Source: Pseudomonas putida (GTDB lineage: Bacteria > Pseudomonadota > Gammaproteobacteria > Pseudomonadales > Pseudomonadaceae). Taken from it: a DNA stretch of 64,000 nucleotides. The stretch covers positions 1,900,001 to 1,964,000 of the forward strand of contig NZ_JANHLD010000001.1 in assembly GCF_028682455.1 (NCBI RefSeq). Direction: 5' to 3'. A program made the translations under genes and the position numbers. The notes under the pieces were generated by a model. That model searched no databases. It was given only the letters and a program-made list of their open reading frames with translations, and was not told the origin of the DNA. Position 1 is the stretch's first letter. Each line of letters begins with the position of its first letter. Shown here piece after piece: positions 25,873 to 36,300 of the stretch.

Positions 25873-26493
25873 ATGCTCGATTTGACACAAGTACTTACCT
25901 ATTCAGTGGCGCTGGGTATTGCCGCCGCAATTCCCGGCCCCGGTATGGCAGCGCTGGTAGCGCGGAGCGTTAGCGGTGGCACATTATCGGGCTTTTGCCT
26001 GCTGCTTGGATTGATCCTAGGTGACTTGACCTATCTGTCGTTCGCAGTCTTTGGTCTAGCAATGATCGCTGAACACTTCAACGCGCTGTTTCAACTGGTT
26101 CGCTGGGGAGCAGCACTGTATCTCTGCTATCTGGCTTGGCAGTTCTGGTTCGCCAACCACCAAGCTATAGAAGTGGGCAAGCCCGCGAAGAGGAAGGAAC
26201 TACTGTCGGCGGCAATATCCGGACTGACCATTACCCTAGGCAACCCGAAGACCATCGCTTTTTATCTGGCACTTCTGCCGCTGGCGATTAATTTGGAGAC
26301 GGTCTCGTTACAGACCTGGGCACTGGTGCTGGTACCGCTGACCATTCTGGTGTTGCTGAGTGTCGGAGCGTTGTTCATTTTCGCTGCCATGCGTATCCGG
26401 CACTTGCTGTCGGGTCAACGTGCTCAACAGCAGTTATTCCGCGGCGCGGCGACAATCATGGTGGCTGCAGCGGCATCAATGTTGATTCGCTGA
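25873..26493 (+). CDS. LysE/RhtB family exporter
   Basis: 206 residues from the ATG at 25873, which has GAGGAG seven bases upstream; the frame is open for 17 more codons without a better site. AIPGPGMAALVARSVSGG is the LysE signature, and LTITLGNPKTIAFYLALLP the second motif. Six hydrophobic helices. With the Lrp regulator in the same cluster it probably exports an amino acid or a related product. It is only distantly similar to the LysE gene at 3669. Confidence 0.85.
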   Translation: MLDLTQVLTYSVALGIAAAIPGPGMAALVARSVSGGTLSGFCLLLGLILGDLTYLSFAVFGLAMIAEHFNALFQLVRWGAALYLCYLAWQFWFANHQAIEVGKPAKRKELLSAAISGLTITLGNPKTIAFYLALLPLAINLETVSLQTWALVLVPLTILVLLSVGALFIFAAMRIRHLLSGQRAQQQLFRGAATIMVAAAASMLIR

Positions 26494-26903
26494 TTGGTTC
26501 CCATCGGAGTGTCGGCCGTTGTGATCCGCCTCCTCCACTTGTCCACCGTCTTTGGATTCAGTCAGTAGTGGGTGGCAAGGACTCGGGTACTCTCTATCGA
26601 CGCCATGGAACTCGGCTCGGACACGCGGGGTCGTGCGGGAACAACCGTGAAGAATACTTCCCATGGGCATCCTCCTATTGGCGACTCGGGGATGATGCAC
26701 CACTACAAGTTGGGACTACGCCTCGCGGCTGCACTCAACTCCTGCAACCGCCAGGGGCGGCGTCAACGCAATTTGGTGATCAGGAGCATTGCAATTGACT
26801 GCCCAAGTCGAATGCAATTAGGTGGTCAAGTGGATGCAATTACGCAAGTAAAGAGAGAAGTTTAACGTCTATATGTTTAACGTGGTTAATTTAAGAGGAT
26901 TGT
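26494..26903. other. Gene-free stretch with IS21-like end repeats
   Basis: No convincing gene in 410 bases. The last third carries the TGCAATT repeats listed separately and an AT-rich promoter-like patch (GTTTAACGTCTATATGTTTAA) before the XRE gene. Confidence 0.4.
26790..26841. repeat. Three TGCAATT repeats at 22-23 bp spacing
   Basis: TGCAATT starts at 26790, 26813 and 26835; two copies are followed by A and then CAAGT. Spacing equals that of the repeats at 8425-8488, although the sequence differs. This resembles the multiple terminal repeats of IS21-type elements. Confidence 0.5.
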
Positions 26904-27224
26904 TTGACGCTTCTGTTGATGCAGAAGCTTACTATTCAGCCAGGTCGTCCACCTGGCACACCCACATATGAATCCGAACCAGCATTAGCTTTCGGGCGGG
27001 CCGTGCGTGCCGCTCGCGTCGCGCAGGGGGTCGCTCAAGACGATTTTGCGTATCAGGCGGGAATATCGCGTTCGCACATGGGCAAGATCGAACGCGGGGA
27101 GCATGTGCCGACGCTGCCTTTGATACTGAAAATCGCTGCCGCACTCGGGATAAGCGCCAGCGAATTGATGGCCGCGACTGAAAAGAACCTCAGCGCGGGC
27201 AGTGAGCCGCAAGATTCGGCATAG
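26904..27224 (+). CDS. XRE-family helix-turn-helix regulator
   Basis: 106 residues from TTG 26904 (AGAGGA upstream); an ATG at 26919 is an alternative. The Cro/C1-type HTH is clear: AFGRAVRAARVAQGVAQDD, AGISRSHMGKIERGEHVPTL, ILKIAAALGISASEL. Stand-alone regulators like this are frequent on islands. It is convergent with the protease gene and its targets are unknown. Confidence 0.85.
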   Translation: MTLLLMQKLTIQPGRPPGTPTYESEPALAFGRAVRAARVAQGVAQDDFAYQAGISRSHMGKIERGEHVPTLPLILKIAAALGISASELMAATEKNLSAGSEPQDSA

Positions 27225-27322
27225 CGGTCGTAAGTGTCTTTTCGGATATTGGCAGCGCAAGCTGTCGCAGCCAACGGCGCCGGGCGGGTGCTTAGCCCGA
27301 CAGCGGAACACTGGAATGCCTC

Positions 27323-29836
27323 TTACGTATCGACAACCACAACATTAGCCACAGGGATTTTCTGGGAAATAGCAGCGTAAAGATCAACGTCCGTCTGCTG
27401 GGTCTGAATGGATACCACCAAGCTATATCGCGCCGGCAGGCCATAACGTTCCAGCGCAGGCCGTGTCCGCCACCACCCAGCCGAAGGATACACAGCAATG
27501 AAGCCACGGCTGGCCAAGTCAGCCGCCGTACCTTTCCAGACATCCTGATGCAGCGAACCACGATGCCGCTGCCGTTCGCCCAACAGCCAATTGGGATCTG
27601 AGGGGTTCACAGGGTCACCCTCATCCTCGCGCTGCGCTGCCGCATTCACCCGTGCGACAAAATTCTCGGTGGATGCATCAAGCGGACGCTGCACATCAAA
27701 TCGCAGGCGATGCGAAGGGTAGTGATACTTTGATGCAACACCACGCGCTGATGGATTGGGTTCGATGAAGTAGGAGAGCGTGATGCGCATCTCGACGGGC
27801 GTGTCCTGCAACGCCTCCAACTCATCCTTCGGCCAAGGCAAGGAGTGCAGATTCATGTCGCGCGTCACGATGCCCTTGCCCTGAACCTTTGCATAAGGAT
27901 GCACCACGTCTTCAACCAGTAGGGTCAGCGAGTCTCCCGCACTCCAGAGCGCGCGGTTCAAGTCCGGGGTTCCCCAGCCGCAATGGCGAATCAGGTGAAC
28001 GTAGTCGTCCTTGTTGGGCGCTGCGGGCAAGAACATCCCCCGCATGGCCTCGCTCCATTGCGCCGAATGTACCAGCAACGCACGCACGGTTTCAGGTCGG
28101 AGGTGCGGATAGGCCGCCATGATCTGCGCCGCCATTCCCGCGCACAATGCCGATGCGGCACTGGTGGCATTGCTGGTAGTGAACAAGCGATCCAACGGCT
28201 GGTTATGGGTCGTCAACAAGTTCAGGCTGGCCATGCCTACCGCCCCCAGCTCATCCTTGGCTGCATTGCCTCCTTCCAGCACCACTTCGGGTTTCAAGGG
28301 CCATGCGCGATCCCACGTCCTGGTTGTTGTCGTGAAAGGGCTGAGGCCGCCGGCTTCGGCAACGGGCTTCAAGGAAGGATGACCTTCCGTGTCGATCTTG
28401 TCGGTAAAAGCGCCCACCGTGATCGCGTTCCATGCCTGGCCAGGGTCATGCACGAGATTGGTGGAAAGGCTATCTGGATACCCCGCCCATGCATTGGGGT
28501 CGCGCGTGTTGCCGGCGGACAGCACGAACAGACGCGGGCTTTCACCGACCCCATCGGTATCCGCAGCAAGGCTATCGACGGCAGCAGACCACGAGGAAGG
28601 ACGACCACGATCACGGTAGTCCGAGGCTGTCACCGCCGAAGCGAACACGCGCGACCGATTCGGAGCGGAGATTTCAGGCCGCGCAACGCCTTCCATGAAA
28701 AGGTAAGCATGGTGGCGCGCATCGCCTTCATTCGCACCTTCCGCCGGTATCAGCTTGACTGACTCCAGCCGATGAGGGACGTTGATCGAATCCGCAGACG
28801 CCAGGGCGTCTGTGAGATCGCCATAGGCAGCCAAGCCCGCCAAGCCAGTGCCATGATTGGCCTCATCATCCACGCCCCAGGCCGGCTCCACGGTATGCAA
28901 ATCGCTCGCATCCATCAACGGCTCCAAGAGCGGATGCGCGCGCGTCACGCCGGAATCCAATAAGCAGACTCGCGGAGCGGTGTCGCCTGATGGCCTCAAC
29001 TGGGCGCGACGCAGCAAGTCGTCCGCCCACTCCCGTTGTTCACTGATGCCCATGCCGTCGAAGAACTCGGCCGTCTCCTTGGCGTAGCGAAGTTCAGCGA
29101 CACAGTTCAGCGTCATCACCGACCGCGAGAACTGCTGCTGCGACCCATACATCAACAACACCGTGCGTTCGGGAAAATTGACCTGCTTGTCACTGACGAC
29201 ACATTCCGCCAATCGAGCAAGCTTCTTGAAGTCCTCTACAACGACTTGCCGCTGCCCCGCCCCTCGAACCGGAAGCCATACCTCCCACCAGAAGGCGGTC
29301 GCAAGATCGTCAGGCAGCAGTTCGGGAGCGTCAGTCCACAGAGCCCTGATTTCTGCAGTTCGGATGGATTCGATGGCATCCAACAGCTTCCGGTGATCGC
29401 GCGCTTGACCGCGACTGTCCTTCTTCTCCTCCAGATAGTCGGATATGTATTTCTCGAAGTGCGCCAGCTTTCCATCAGGAACGAAGACATTGGCGAAGGT
29501 CTGGTTGCCTTCGCGGCGAACACTGAGAAGTTCAATGTTCCTGGTTTCGTTCGCCAAGCTCTCGAATGCCAACTCGACATCAGGTTGGCTGGAAAACTGG
29601 ATTTGCAAGCCCAACCCGCTTTCCAGTTGCAGGTCTCGCTGACCTTGCACCGCCTCTGCTGCAGCGGGCTTCAAGTTTTCAACCTGGTCGCGAAGGGATG
29701 CACCGTGCTGCTGCCGGGGCAACGTCGGCACGCTGCGTGTCGATCCACCGCCAGCAGAGTGCGCTTTGAACTCGACGGCTTGAGATGTGTCTCGAAGAAT
29801 GAAATGTGGGCGCTTAGCTTGTAGTTGATCCGGCAT
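27323..29836 (-). CDS. ietS: Subtilisin-like S8 protease of an IetAS-type defence system
   Basis: 837 residues, no signal peptide, so cytoplasmic. The S8 triad is visible: Asp294 (VCLLDSGVTRAHP), His328 (NHGTGLAGLAAYG) and Ser559 (NATSAASALCAGMAA), with LFVLSAGNTRDP near 440 giving the oxyanion Asn. About 280 N-terminal residues lie before the protease domain and probably contact the ATPase partner. The start at 29836 overlaps the end of the AAA ATPase gene by 23 bases. This pair matches IetAS, known from Agrobacterium plasmid incompatibility work and reported as antiphage. The ATPase is thought to restrain or direct the protease. Confidence 0.85.
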   Translation of the reverse strand: MPDQLQAKRPHFILRDTSQAVEFKAHSAGGGSTRSVPTLPRQQHGASLRDQVENLKPAAAEAVQGQRDLQLESGLGLQIQFSSQPDVELAFESLANETRNIELLSVRREGNQTFANVFVPDGKLAHFEKYISDYLEEKKDSRGQARDHRKLLDAIESIRTAEIRALWTDAPELLPDDLATAFWWEVWLPVRGAGQRQVVVEDFKKLARLAECVVSDKQVNFPERTVLLMYGSQQQFSRSVMTLNCVAELRYAKETAEFFDGMGISEQREWADDLLRRAQLRPSGDTAPRVCLLDSGVTRAHPLLEPLMDASDLHTVEPAWGVDDEANHGTGLAGLAAYGDLTDALASADSINVPHRLESVKLIPAEGANEGDARHHAYLFMEGVARPEISAPNRSRVFASAVTASDYRDRGRPSSWSAAVDSLAADTDGVGESPRLFVLSAGNTRDPNAWAGYPDSLSTNLVHDPGQAWNAITVGAFTDKIDTEGHPSLKPVAEAGGLSPFTTTTRTWDRAWPLKPEVVLEGGNAAKDELGAVGMASLNLLTTHNQPLDRLFTTSNATSAASALCAGMAAQIMAAYPHLRPETVRALLVHSAQWSEAMRGMFLPAAPNKDDYVHLIRHCGWGTPDLNRALWSAGDSLTLLVEDVVHPYAKVQGKGIVTRDMNLHSLPWPKDELEALQDTPVEMRITLSYFIEPNPSARGVASKYHYPSHRLRFDVQRPLDASTENFVARVNAAAQREDEGDPVNPSDPNWLLGERQRHRGSLHQDVWKGTAADLASRGFIAVYPSAGWWRTRPALERYGLPARYSLVVSIQTQQTDVDLYAAISQKIPVANVVVVDT

Positions 29837-30845
29837 TGCTCGGTGCGACCTTCTTGTTGTTCATTCTGAGGTTCAATTTGCGGCGCTCATCGAAAGCACG
29901 TGTCAGCACATCTGCTTTTACGCGCTCCTCGTCGTGCATCACGGCTTCCTTGATGGATTCATCTACGGCACGTCTGATCTCCGCGTAGCTCAAGCCTTCT
30001 GCCTTGGCTGTGATGGCCTTGAGCGGAAAGGGCTTGGGCGCGAACTTCCCAAGCCGCGACTGGATCAGCTTGGTGGCCTGCGGCGCGCTCGGGAGCCGAT
30101 ACTCGATCACGTCATCAAATCGGCGAAAAAGCGCGTAGTCAAGGATCTCAACATGGTTCGTTGCTGCAACGATCAAGCTATGAGATTGGTCGCTCTCGAT
30201 CATTTGCAGAAAACTGTTCAGTACCCGCCGAATCTCACCCACGTCATTGGCCAGCCCTCTTTGTGAGCCGATGGCGTCGAATTCGTCAAAGAAGTAGACG
30301 CCTCGCACATCATTGATGGCATCGAATATTTGACGCAGCTTGGCGGCGGTCTCCCCCATGAACTTGGTGATCAGTGCATCCAGTCGAACGGAGAACAGCG
30401 GAATGCCAAGTTCACCGGCCAACACAGAGGCGGTCATCGTCTTGCCGGTGCCCGGAGGCCCGACCAGCAGCAGTTTGCGTCTCGGCGACAGGCCATGCTC
30501 GCGGATGCGCAAATGATGCCTCTGCTCTTTCATGATGCGACCAAGTTGTTCGGCCATCTCCGCATCGAGCACCATGTCCGACAGACGATTCTTCGGATAG
30601 GAAACCGTCAGCAAGTTTGCCAGCTCACCGCGAGGACGGGCCAACGGCACCAGTTTGCCCTCGGGGCCACTCGGCGAGACACGGGCTTTTGCCGCGTCGA
30701 TCATGTCGCGGAGTTCTTCGGCAAGCTTGCCGTGACCTACCTTCGCTTCACGGGCCGCGACCTGCATGGCAACAGAATAGAAATGCTGGTCATCCCGCTC
30801 GATATGGGATTTCACCAACGCCTTGAGTTGTTCGGCATTAGCCAT
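29814..30845 (-). CDS. ietA: AAA ATPase of the IetAS-type system
   Basis: 343 residues. Walker A GPPGTGKT at 129-136, Walker B VYFFDEFDAI at 183-192, then VGEIRRVLNSFLQMIESD and VAATNHVEILDYALFRRFDD with the arginine finger, all of the FtsH/spastin-like AAA group. Residues 1-100 are helical and probably mediate partner contacts. The start overlaps the end of the XRE gene (TATGGCTAA) and its end overlaps the protease gene, so the three are translated together. Confidence 0.87.
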   Translation of the reverse strand: MANAEQLKALVKSHIERDDQHFYSVAMQVAAREAKVGHGKLAEELRDMIDAAKARVSPSGPEGKLVPLARPRGELANLLTVSYPKNRLSDMVLDAEMAEQLGRIMKEQRHHLRIREHGLSPRRKLLLVGPPGTGKTMTASVLAGELGIPLFSVRLDALITKFMGETAAKLRQIFDAINDVRGVYFFDEFDAIGSQRGLANDVGEIRRVLNSFLQMIESDQSHSLIVAATNHVEILDYALFRRFDDVIEYRLPSAPQATKLIQSRLGKFAPKPFPLKAITAKAEGLSYAEIRRAVDESIKEAVMHDEERVKADVLTRAFDERRKLNLRMNNKKVAPSNAGSTTS

Positions 30846-31155
30846 AGTGGCCTCCCACCTGCGCTGTCATGTTGGCCGATGCTCCCAGTGATGCCAGCGC
30901 AGACTGCATTAACTGATCGGCGACGTGCTCGTCTATCGCACCCAGTTCGCTTTGGTCGGCAGCCAGAACGAACAGCAGGCCGACAGGCACATGCAATGCC
31001 TCGGCAATTCTTGTAACCGTCGAAAGTGTCGGGTCGCGCTTATTGTTCTCAAGCATCGACAAGTACGACACGGAGCAATTGGCTCGGTTCGCAATGGTGC
31101 TTTGAGAGACGCCCCGTTGCGTTCGGCACAGTCGAATGGCTTGTCCAACATTCAT
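30838..31155 (-). CDS. XRE regulator heading the IetAS operon
   Basis: 105 residues. HTH in the first 65: QAIRLCRTQRGVSQSTIANR, CSVSYLSMLENNKRDPTL, TRIAEALHVPVGLL. The C-terminal ~35 residues are helical. It overlaps ietA, so it probably represses the operon and limits protease exposure. The upstream gap 31156-31289 is its promoter region. Confidence 0.83.
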   Translation of the reverse strand: MNVGQAIRLCRTQRGVSQSTIANRANCSVSYLSMLENNKRDPTLSTVTRIAEALHVPVGLLFVLAADQSELGAIDEHVADQLMQSALASLGASANMTAQVGGHYG

Positions 31156-31289
31156 GGCGCTTGCTTTCTCACGGGTTGCGACGAGCGTAAGTACCCTGGA
31201 ATTTTACCACCAGTGAACATTATTGACGAGACTTCTCCTCCGGATACCGCACTGGCAGGCTTCAGGCAGCCAGTCCTGGCCGCTGCGGA

Positions 31290-32180
31290 TCAATCGTCCG
31301 AGTGCGCGCGCAGGCGCGCGATGAATCGCTCCACCGACACCGGCGAGTCCTCGCCGGCGGGCCGTAGCAAGTAGGTCGTGATGACTGCGGAATCCATGGC
31401 CAGAGGGCGGATCACCACGTCGGGGCGCAGGCTCGCCGCGATCCTGGTTTCGGTGATGAAGCCTACCCCGTAGCCGGCACCGACCAGGGTGAGCATCATG
31501 TCCAATGACGACACGTGCTCGGCGACGTCGGGTGGACGCTCCAAAGGCCGCAGCAGCCGCGCCAGTTCACGATAGTAGCCTTCGCATACCTGCGGATCGC
31601 ATAAGACCAGTGGGTAGATCGCAAGCTGATGCAGCGGAACAGCCTTGTGTGAAAGCAAAGGATGCCGGGCGGGCACGGCAACCACCAGCGGATCGTGCCA
31701 GAGTGGCTCGGTAACGATGCCGTCGCCGACCTCCGCCGTGTGCGCAAACCCGATCGAGAAGTCGCCTGAGCGCAAACCACGCAACTGATCGGCTAACGGC
31801 ACTTCCGACAGGCGAATCTCGATCTCCGGCTCTTCCTCGCGGCAGCGGGCCAGGAGGGCCGACAGCCTGGGATCGATTGCACCGTCGGATACGGCAATGC
31901 GAAGGCTTCCGCTCAGGCCCGCAGCGACCGCCTGTACGTTCTCCTGAGCCTGTTTGAGGACGGCGAACACTCTGCGCACACCTTGCAGGAACGTTGCTCC
32001 CGCCTCGGTCAGTACCGTGCCTCGGCGGTTGCGCTCGAAGAGCACCACACCCAGATCATCCTCAAGCTCTTTGATGGCGCGGGACAAGGGTGGCTGTTCG
32101 ATATGCAGGCGCTCTGCGGCCCGTGTGAAGTGCAGCTCTTCTGCGAGAGCCACAAAGCAGCGAAGGTGTCGCAGTTCCAT
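31290..32180 (-). CDS. LysR-family transcriptional regulator
   Basis: 296 residues, full length. MELRHLRCFVALAEELHFTR and LHIEQPPLSRAIKELED form the N-terminal winged HTH; LSGSLRIAVSDGAIDPRLSA starts the effector domain. It is unlike the HTH-less LysR protein at 7699 in carrying its own DNA-binding half. It is divergent from the WYL gene, with 279 bases between. Its ligand and targets are not evident, and no metabolic operon adjoins it. Confidence 0.9.
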   Translation of the reverse strand: MELRHLRCFVALAEELHFTRAAERLHIEQPPLSRAIKELEDDLGVVLFERNRRGTVLTEAGATFLQGVRRVFAVLKQAQENVQAVAAGLSGSLRIAVSDGAIDPRLSALLARCREEEPEIEIRLSEVPLADQLRGLRSGDFSIGFAHTAEVGDGIVTEPLWHDPLVVAVPARHPLLSHKAVPLHQLAIYPLVLCDPQVCEGYYRELARLLRPLERPPDVAEHVSSLDMMLTLVGAGYGVGFITETRIAASLRPDVVIRPLAMDSAVITTYLLRPAGEDSPVSVERFIARLRAHSDD

Positions 32181-32254
32181 GGGTCGTGCTCCTGTTCCGT
32201 ATCAGCGATCTATTCGCACCAGCTCTCGTCCGCAGTGACCTGCTGGATGCACGT

Positions 32255-32310
32255 CCAGTCCACGTCACTCCTGGCGCGCTGCGCTGGACTGAAGCGCCTG
32301 CCAGTCCACG
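32255..32310. repeat. CCAGTCCACG direct repeat with internal inverted copy
   Basis: CCAGTCCACG at 32255-32264 and 32301-32310, with TGGACTG (32285-32291) inverted between them. The set lies in the divergent LysR/WYL promoter region and may be an operator for either regulator. Confidence 0.4.
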
Positions 32311-32459
32311 CCGGATCACTCATTTGCGCCTCAAAAATGGTTATCATAATGCAGCTAACTAGTGAATCAACTTGGATTTATAGACGTCTCTCCACACAGA
32401 CCATATACTTTCTGCAGAAATTTACACGAGCATTCGCTAACCCGAACGAGCCAGTCAGG

Positions 32460-33368
32460 ATGCCCCACCAACAGCTTGCCGATCTCACCCAGCCACAGCG
32501 TGACCGCCTCGCGTTCGTGGAATTGCGTCTGCGCTTCATTGGGGAGATGCGCCGCCAGGACTTGGTCGCGCGTTTTGGTACCCAGTCCGCTGCCGCGTCC
32601 AGGGATCTGGCGCTGTACAAGGACTTGGCTCCGGGCAATATCGACTACGACGGCAAAGGCAAGTTCTACGTCCTGGGTTCGAGCTTCCAGCCGATCTTCG
32701 ATTTCCCACCCGAGCGGGTGTTGTCGTGGCTGACCCAGGGGTTTGGCGACGGTGAACCGATGCACATCAAGGCGTGGGTGGCCAGCGAGAGCCCGTCCCG
32801 GCTCACTCACCCTGACCTGGCAATCTTGGCGAGCGTCACTCGGGCCATTCATTACGAGTGCCCGCTCGGCATCGAGTACCACTCCATCTCCAGCGGTCGC
32901 ACCGCGCGGGAGATCGTCCCGTTCGCGCTGATCGACAACGGCCTGCGCTGGCACGTGCGCGCCTTCGACCGCAAATCGCAGGAGTTCCGCGATTTCGTCC
33001 TCACCCGGATCAAGCGCCCTGTGGTGCGCAAGGGGCAGCCCGTAGAGTCCCACGAGATGAGCGATCAAGACATCCAGTGGACCCGGATTGTCGAGCTGGA
33101 GCTGGTCCCTCATCCCGACCAGCCTCGGCCAGAAATCACCGAAATGGACTACGGCATGCAGGGTGGTGCGCTGCACATGAAGCTGCGCGCCGCCACGGCG
33201 GGCTACATCCTGCGCAAATGGAGTGTGGACTGTTCCCCCGACCATCGCCTGCGCGGCCCGGAGTACCGGCTTTGGTTGAAAGACCATCTGGCGATCTACG
33301 GCGTGCGCAATGCGGTGCTGGCGCCGGGGTATGCGCCGCCAAGCGCAGAAACGTCGATTGATGACTGA
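32460..33368 (+). CDS. WYL-domain regulator (BrxR/CapW-like)
   Basis: 302 residues from the ATG at 32460; the open frame runs further upstream but family length and the winged-helix start (QQLADLTQPQRDRLAFVE) favour this one. Residues 1-75 form a winged HTH (RQDLVARFGTQSAAASRDL). The middle is a WYL domain (IEYHSISSGRTAREIVP, GLRWHVRAFDRKSQEFRDF), and a C-terminal WCX-like extension follows. Such regulators sit at the head of BREX, CBASS and other defence loci as repressors that respond to a nucleic-acid or nucleotide signal. It leads the helicase/RM genes, with a 12-base gap. Confidence 0.85.
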   Translation: MPHQQLADLTQPQRDRLAFVELRLRFIGEMRRQDLVARFGTQSAAASRDLALYKDLAPGNIDYDGKGKFYVLGSSFQPIFDFPPERVLSWLTQGFGDGEPMHIKAWVASESPSRLTHPDLAILASVTRAIHYECPLGIEYHSISSGRTAREIVPFALIDNGLRWHVRAFDRKSQEFRDFVLTRIKRPVVRKGQPVESHEMSDQDIQWTRIVELELVPHPDQPRPEITEMDYGMQGGALHMKLRAATAGYILRKWSVDCSPDHRLRGPEYRLWLKDHLAIYGVRNAVLAPGYAPPSAETSIDD

Positions 33369-33380
33369 ACGGAAGCGACC

Positions 33381-36300
33381 ATGAAGCTGATCCAAAACAC
33401 CGGAACACAGCGCGTCATCGACTTGATGAGGCCCAACCTCAAACACGGCAACCGACTCGACTGTGTAACGCCTTCGTTTTCTCTCTACGCCTTCGCAGAA
33501 ATCCGGGAGGCGTTGTCCGCTCTGGATCGAGTCCAATTGATCGTGCCTCCCGATAATGAGGCGCTCGAACTCCTGGGCACGGAGGGCGACCGCGCTGCGC
33601 GCAATCGTCTGCAGGCACGTTGGCTGGCCAATCAGTGCGCGAAATGGATCAGTGAAAAAGTAGCGCTCCGGCGGGCATCGAGGTCGGTGCCACAGGGGGC
33701 TGCTGTCTTGCGCAGCCCGGATGGGACACCTGCACAAGTGGTTCTGGGCTCCTTTGCCTTCAACACATCTGGCCTTGGCCTGACGCCAGGCAATCCATTG
33801 AACCTGATTCAGGCGTCAGAAACGGCCGAGGAAGCTGCGCAGCTCGCCCAATGGTTCGATCACCAGTGGGCAGCCTTGCAAACTGCTGCTTCAACCGACC
33901 CCGAGGGTCAGGAAGAAGAGCACGAATCCGTTCTTGAGGCGTTGCGAGCCCTTGGCGAACACCGTGACCCGTTCACTATCTACACCTTGATGCTGCACCG
34001 CCTGTTTCAGGACAGCGGTGACGAGATGGACGAGGAGCGCATCGTCAAGTCTGCCACTGGCATCCGTAATACCGTGGTGTGGAAAAAGCTCTTTAAGTTT
34101 CAACGCGATGGTGTGGTGGGTGCCATCGACAAGCTGAACCGCTTTGGCGGCTGCATCATCGCCGACAGTGTAGGGCTGGGTAAAACCTTTGAAGCTCTGG
34201 CCATCATCAAGTATCACGAGCTGCGCAACGACCGCGTTCTGGTGCTGGCGCCCAAACGCCTGCGCGACAACTGGACGCTCTACAAGGCCAACGACAAGCG
34301 CAACATCCTTGCGGCTGATCGGTTCAACTACGACGTGCTCAACCACACCGATTTGTCGCGCGATGGCGGCCTGTCGGGTGACATCGACCTGTCTCATGTG
34401 AACTGGGGCAACTACGACCTGGTGGTGATCGACGAGTCGCACAATTTCCGCAACAAGGCCACGCACAAGGGCAAGGAATCGCGCTACGACCGCCTGATGC
34501 GACGCATCATCCGTGAAGGCGTCAAGACCCGCGTGCTGATGCTCTCGGCCACGCCGGTGAACAATCGCCTGGCCGACCTGCGCAACCAGATCGCCTTTGT
34601 CACAGAGGGGGATGACACTGCCCTGATGGAGCACGGCATCGCCAGCATCGAGGCCACGACCCGCAAGGCGCAGGCGCAGTTCAACCGCTGGCTGGCACTG
34701 GACGACGCTGAAAAGACACCCACCCAGTTGGTGGAAATGCTGGGTTTTGACTACTTCACCTTGTTGGATCATCTCACCATTGCCCGCTCCAGGCGGCATG
34801 TGGAGAAGTACTACGGCACCAGCGAGACCGGCCGCTTCCCCGACCGGCTCCCGCCCATCAACATCAAGGCCGATGTAGACCTTGCGGGCGAATTCCGCGC
34901 CATCCGCGACATCAACCAGGAAATCCGTCGGCTCACGCTCGCCAGCTACGCGCCGCTGCGCTATGTGCTGCCCCACAAGCAGGCGGCCTACGACGCCAAG
35001 TACAGCACCCAGGTGCGTGGCGGCGAAAGTTTCTTCCGTCAGGCGGATCGCGAAGAAAGCCTGATCCACCTGCTGCGTGTGAACGTGCTCAAACGCATGG
35101 AAAGCTGCGTTTCGTCCTTCACCCTGACCGTGCAGCGCCAACTCAAGGATGTAGAGAACACGCTGGCGCGCATCGAATCCCATGCCGAGGCGCTGGAGGA
35201 AATCGACATTGCCGACGTCGATATCGACGACCCGGCGTTCGAGACCTTGTTGGTCGGGCGCAAGGTCAAGGTGCTGCTGGGCGATGTGGATCTGATTCGC
35301 TGGAAGCAGGATCTGCTGGAAGACCGCAACCGCCTGGCGACCTTGCTGGCTGCAGCCCGCCAAGTGGATGCCGCGCGTGATGCCAAGCTGGCAGCCTTGC
35401 GCGACATGATTGCCCGCAAATGCCTTGAGCCCATCAACACGCACGATGGCAAAGCCAACCGCAAGATCATCGTGTTCACCGCCTTCTCGGACACGGCGCA
35501 CTACCTCTACGCCCAGCTTGCCCCATGGGCCAGGGATACGCTGGGCATGCATGCGGCGGTCGTCACCGGCAGCGCCGGCATCCAGGTCACGTTGCCGGGC
35601 CTGCGCAAAAGCATGGGCGATGTGCTTTCGGCCTTCGCGCCGCGCGCCAAGGAGCGCCCGCAAGACATGGCGGGTGAAGGCGAGATCGACTTGCTGATCG
35701 CCACCGATTGCATCTCCGAAGGGCAGAACCTGCAAGACTGCGACTGGCTGATCAACTACGACATCCACTGGAACCCGGTGCGCATCATCCAGCGCTTCGG
35801 GCGCATCGACCGCATCGGCTCGCCCAACCAGCGCATCCAGCTCGTGAACTTCTGGCCCAACATGGAGCTGGAGGAATACATCAACCTGGAGCAGCGCGTC
35901 AGCGGTCGCATGGTACTGCTCGATGTCTCGGCCACGGGCGAAGAAAACCTGATCGAGCAGCAGTCCGGCAACGCCATGAACGACCTGGAGTACCGGCGCA
36001 AGCAGCTGCTCAAATTGCAGGACACGGTCATCGACATGGAAGACCTGTCCACTGGCGTGGCGATTACCGACCTCACCCTGACCGACTTCCGCATCGACCT
36101 CGCGCAGTTCCTTAAAAGCCACCCCGGCAAGCTGGACACCCAGCCGCTGGGGGCTTTTGCGGTCACCACCACGCTGGATGCCGACATTCCCCCTGGCGTG
36201 ATCTTTTGCCTGCAAGCCTGCGGCCCGACGGCAAAATCCGCTGCGTCGTCCGACTACCCGCTCGCGCCGCACTACCTGGTGCATGTCGGCGATGACGGCC

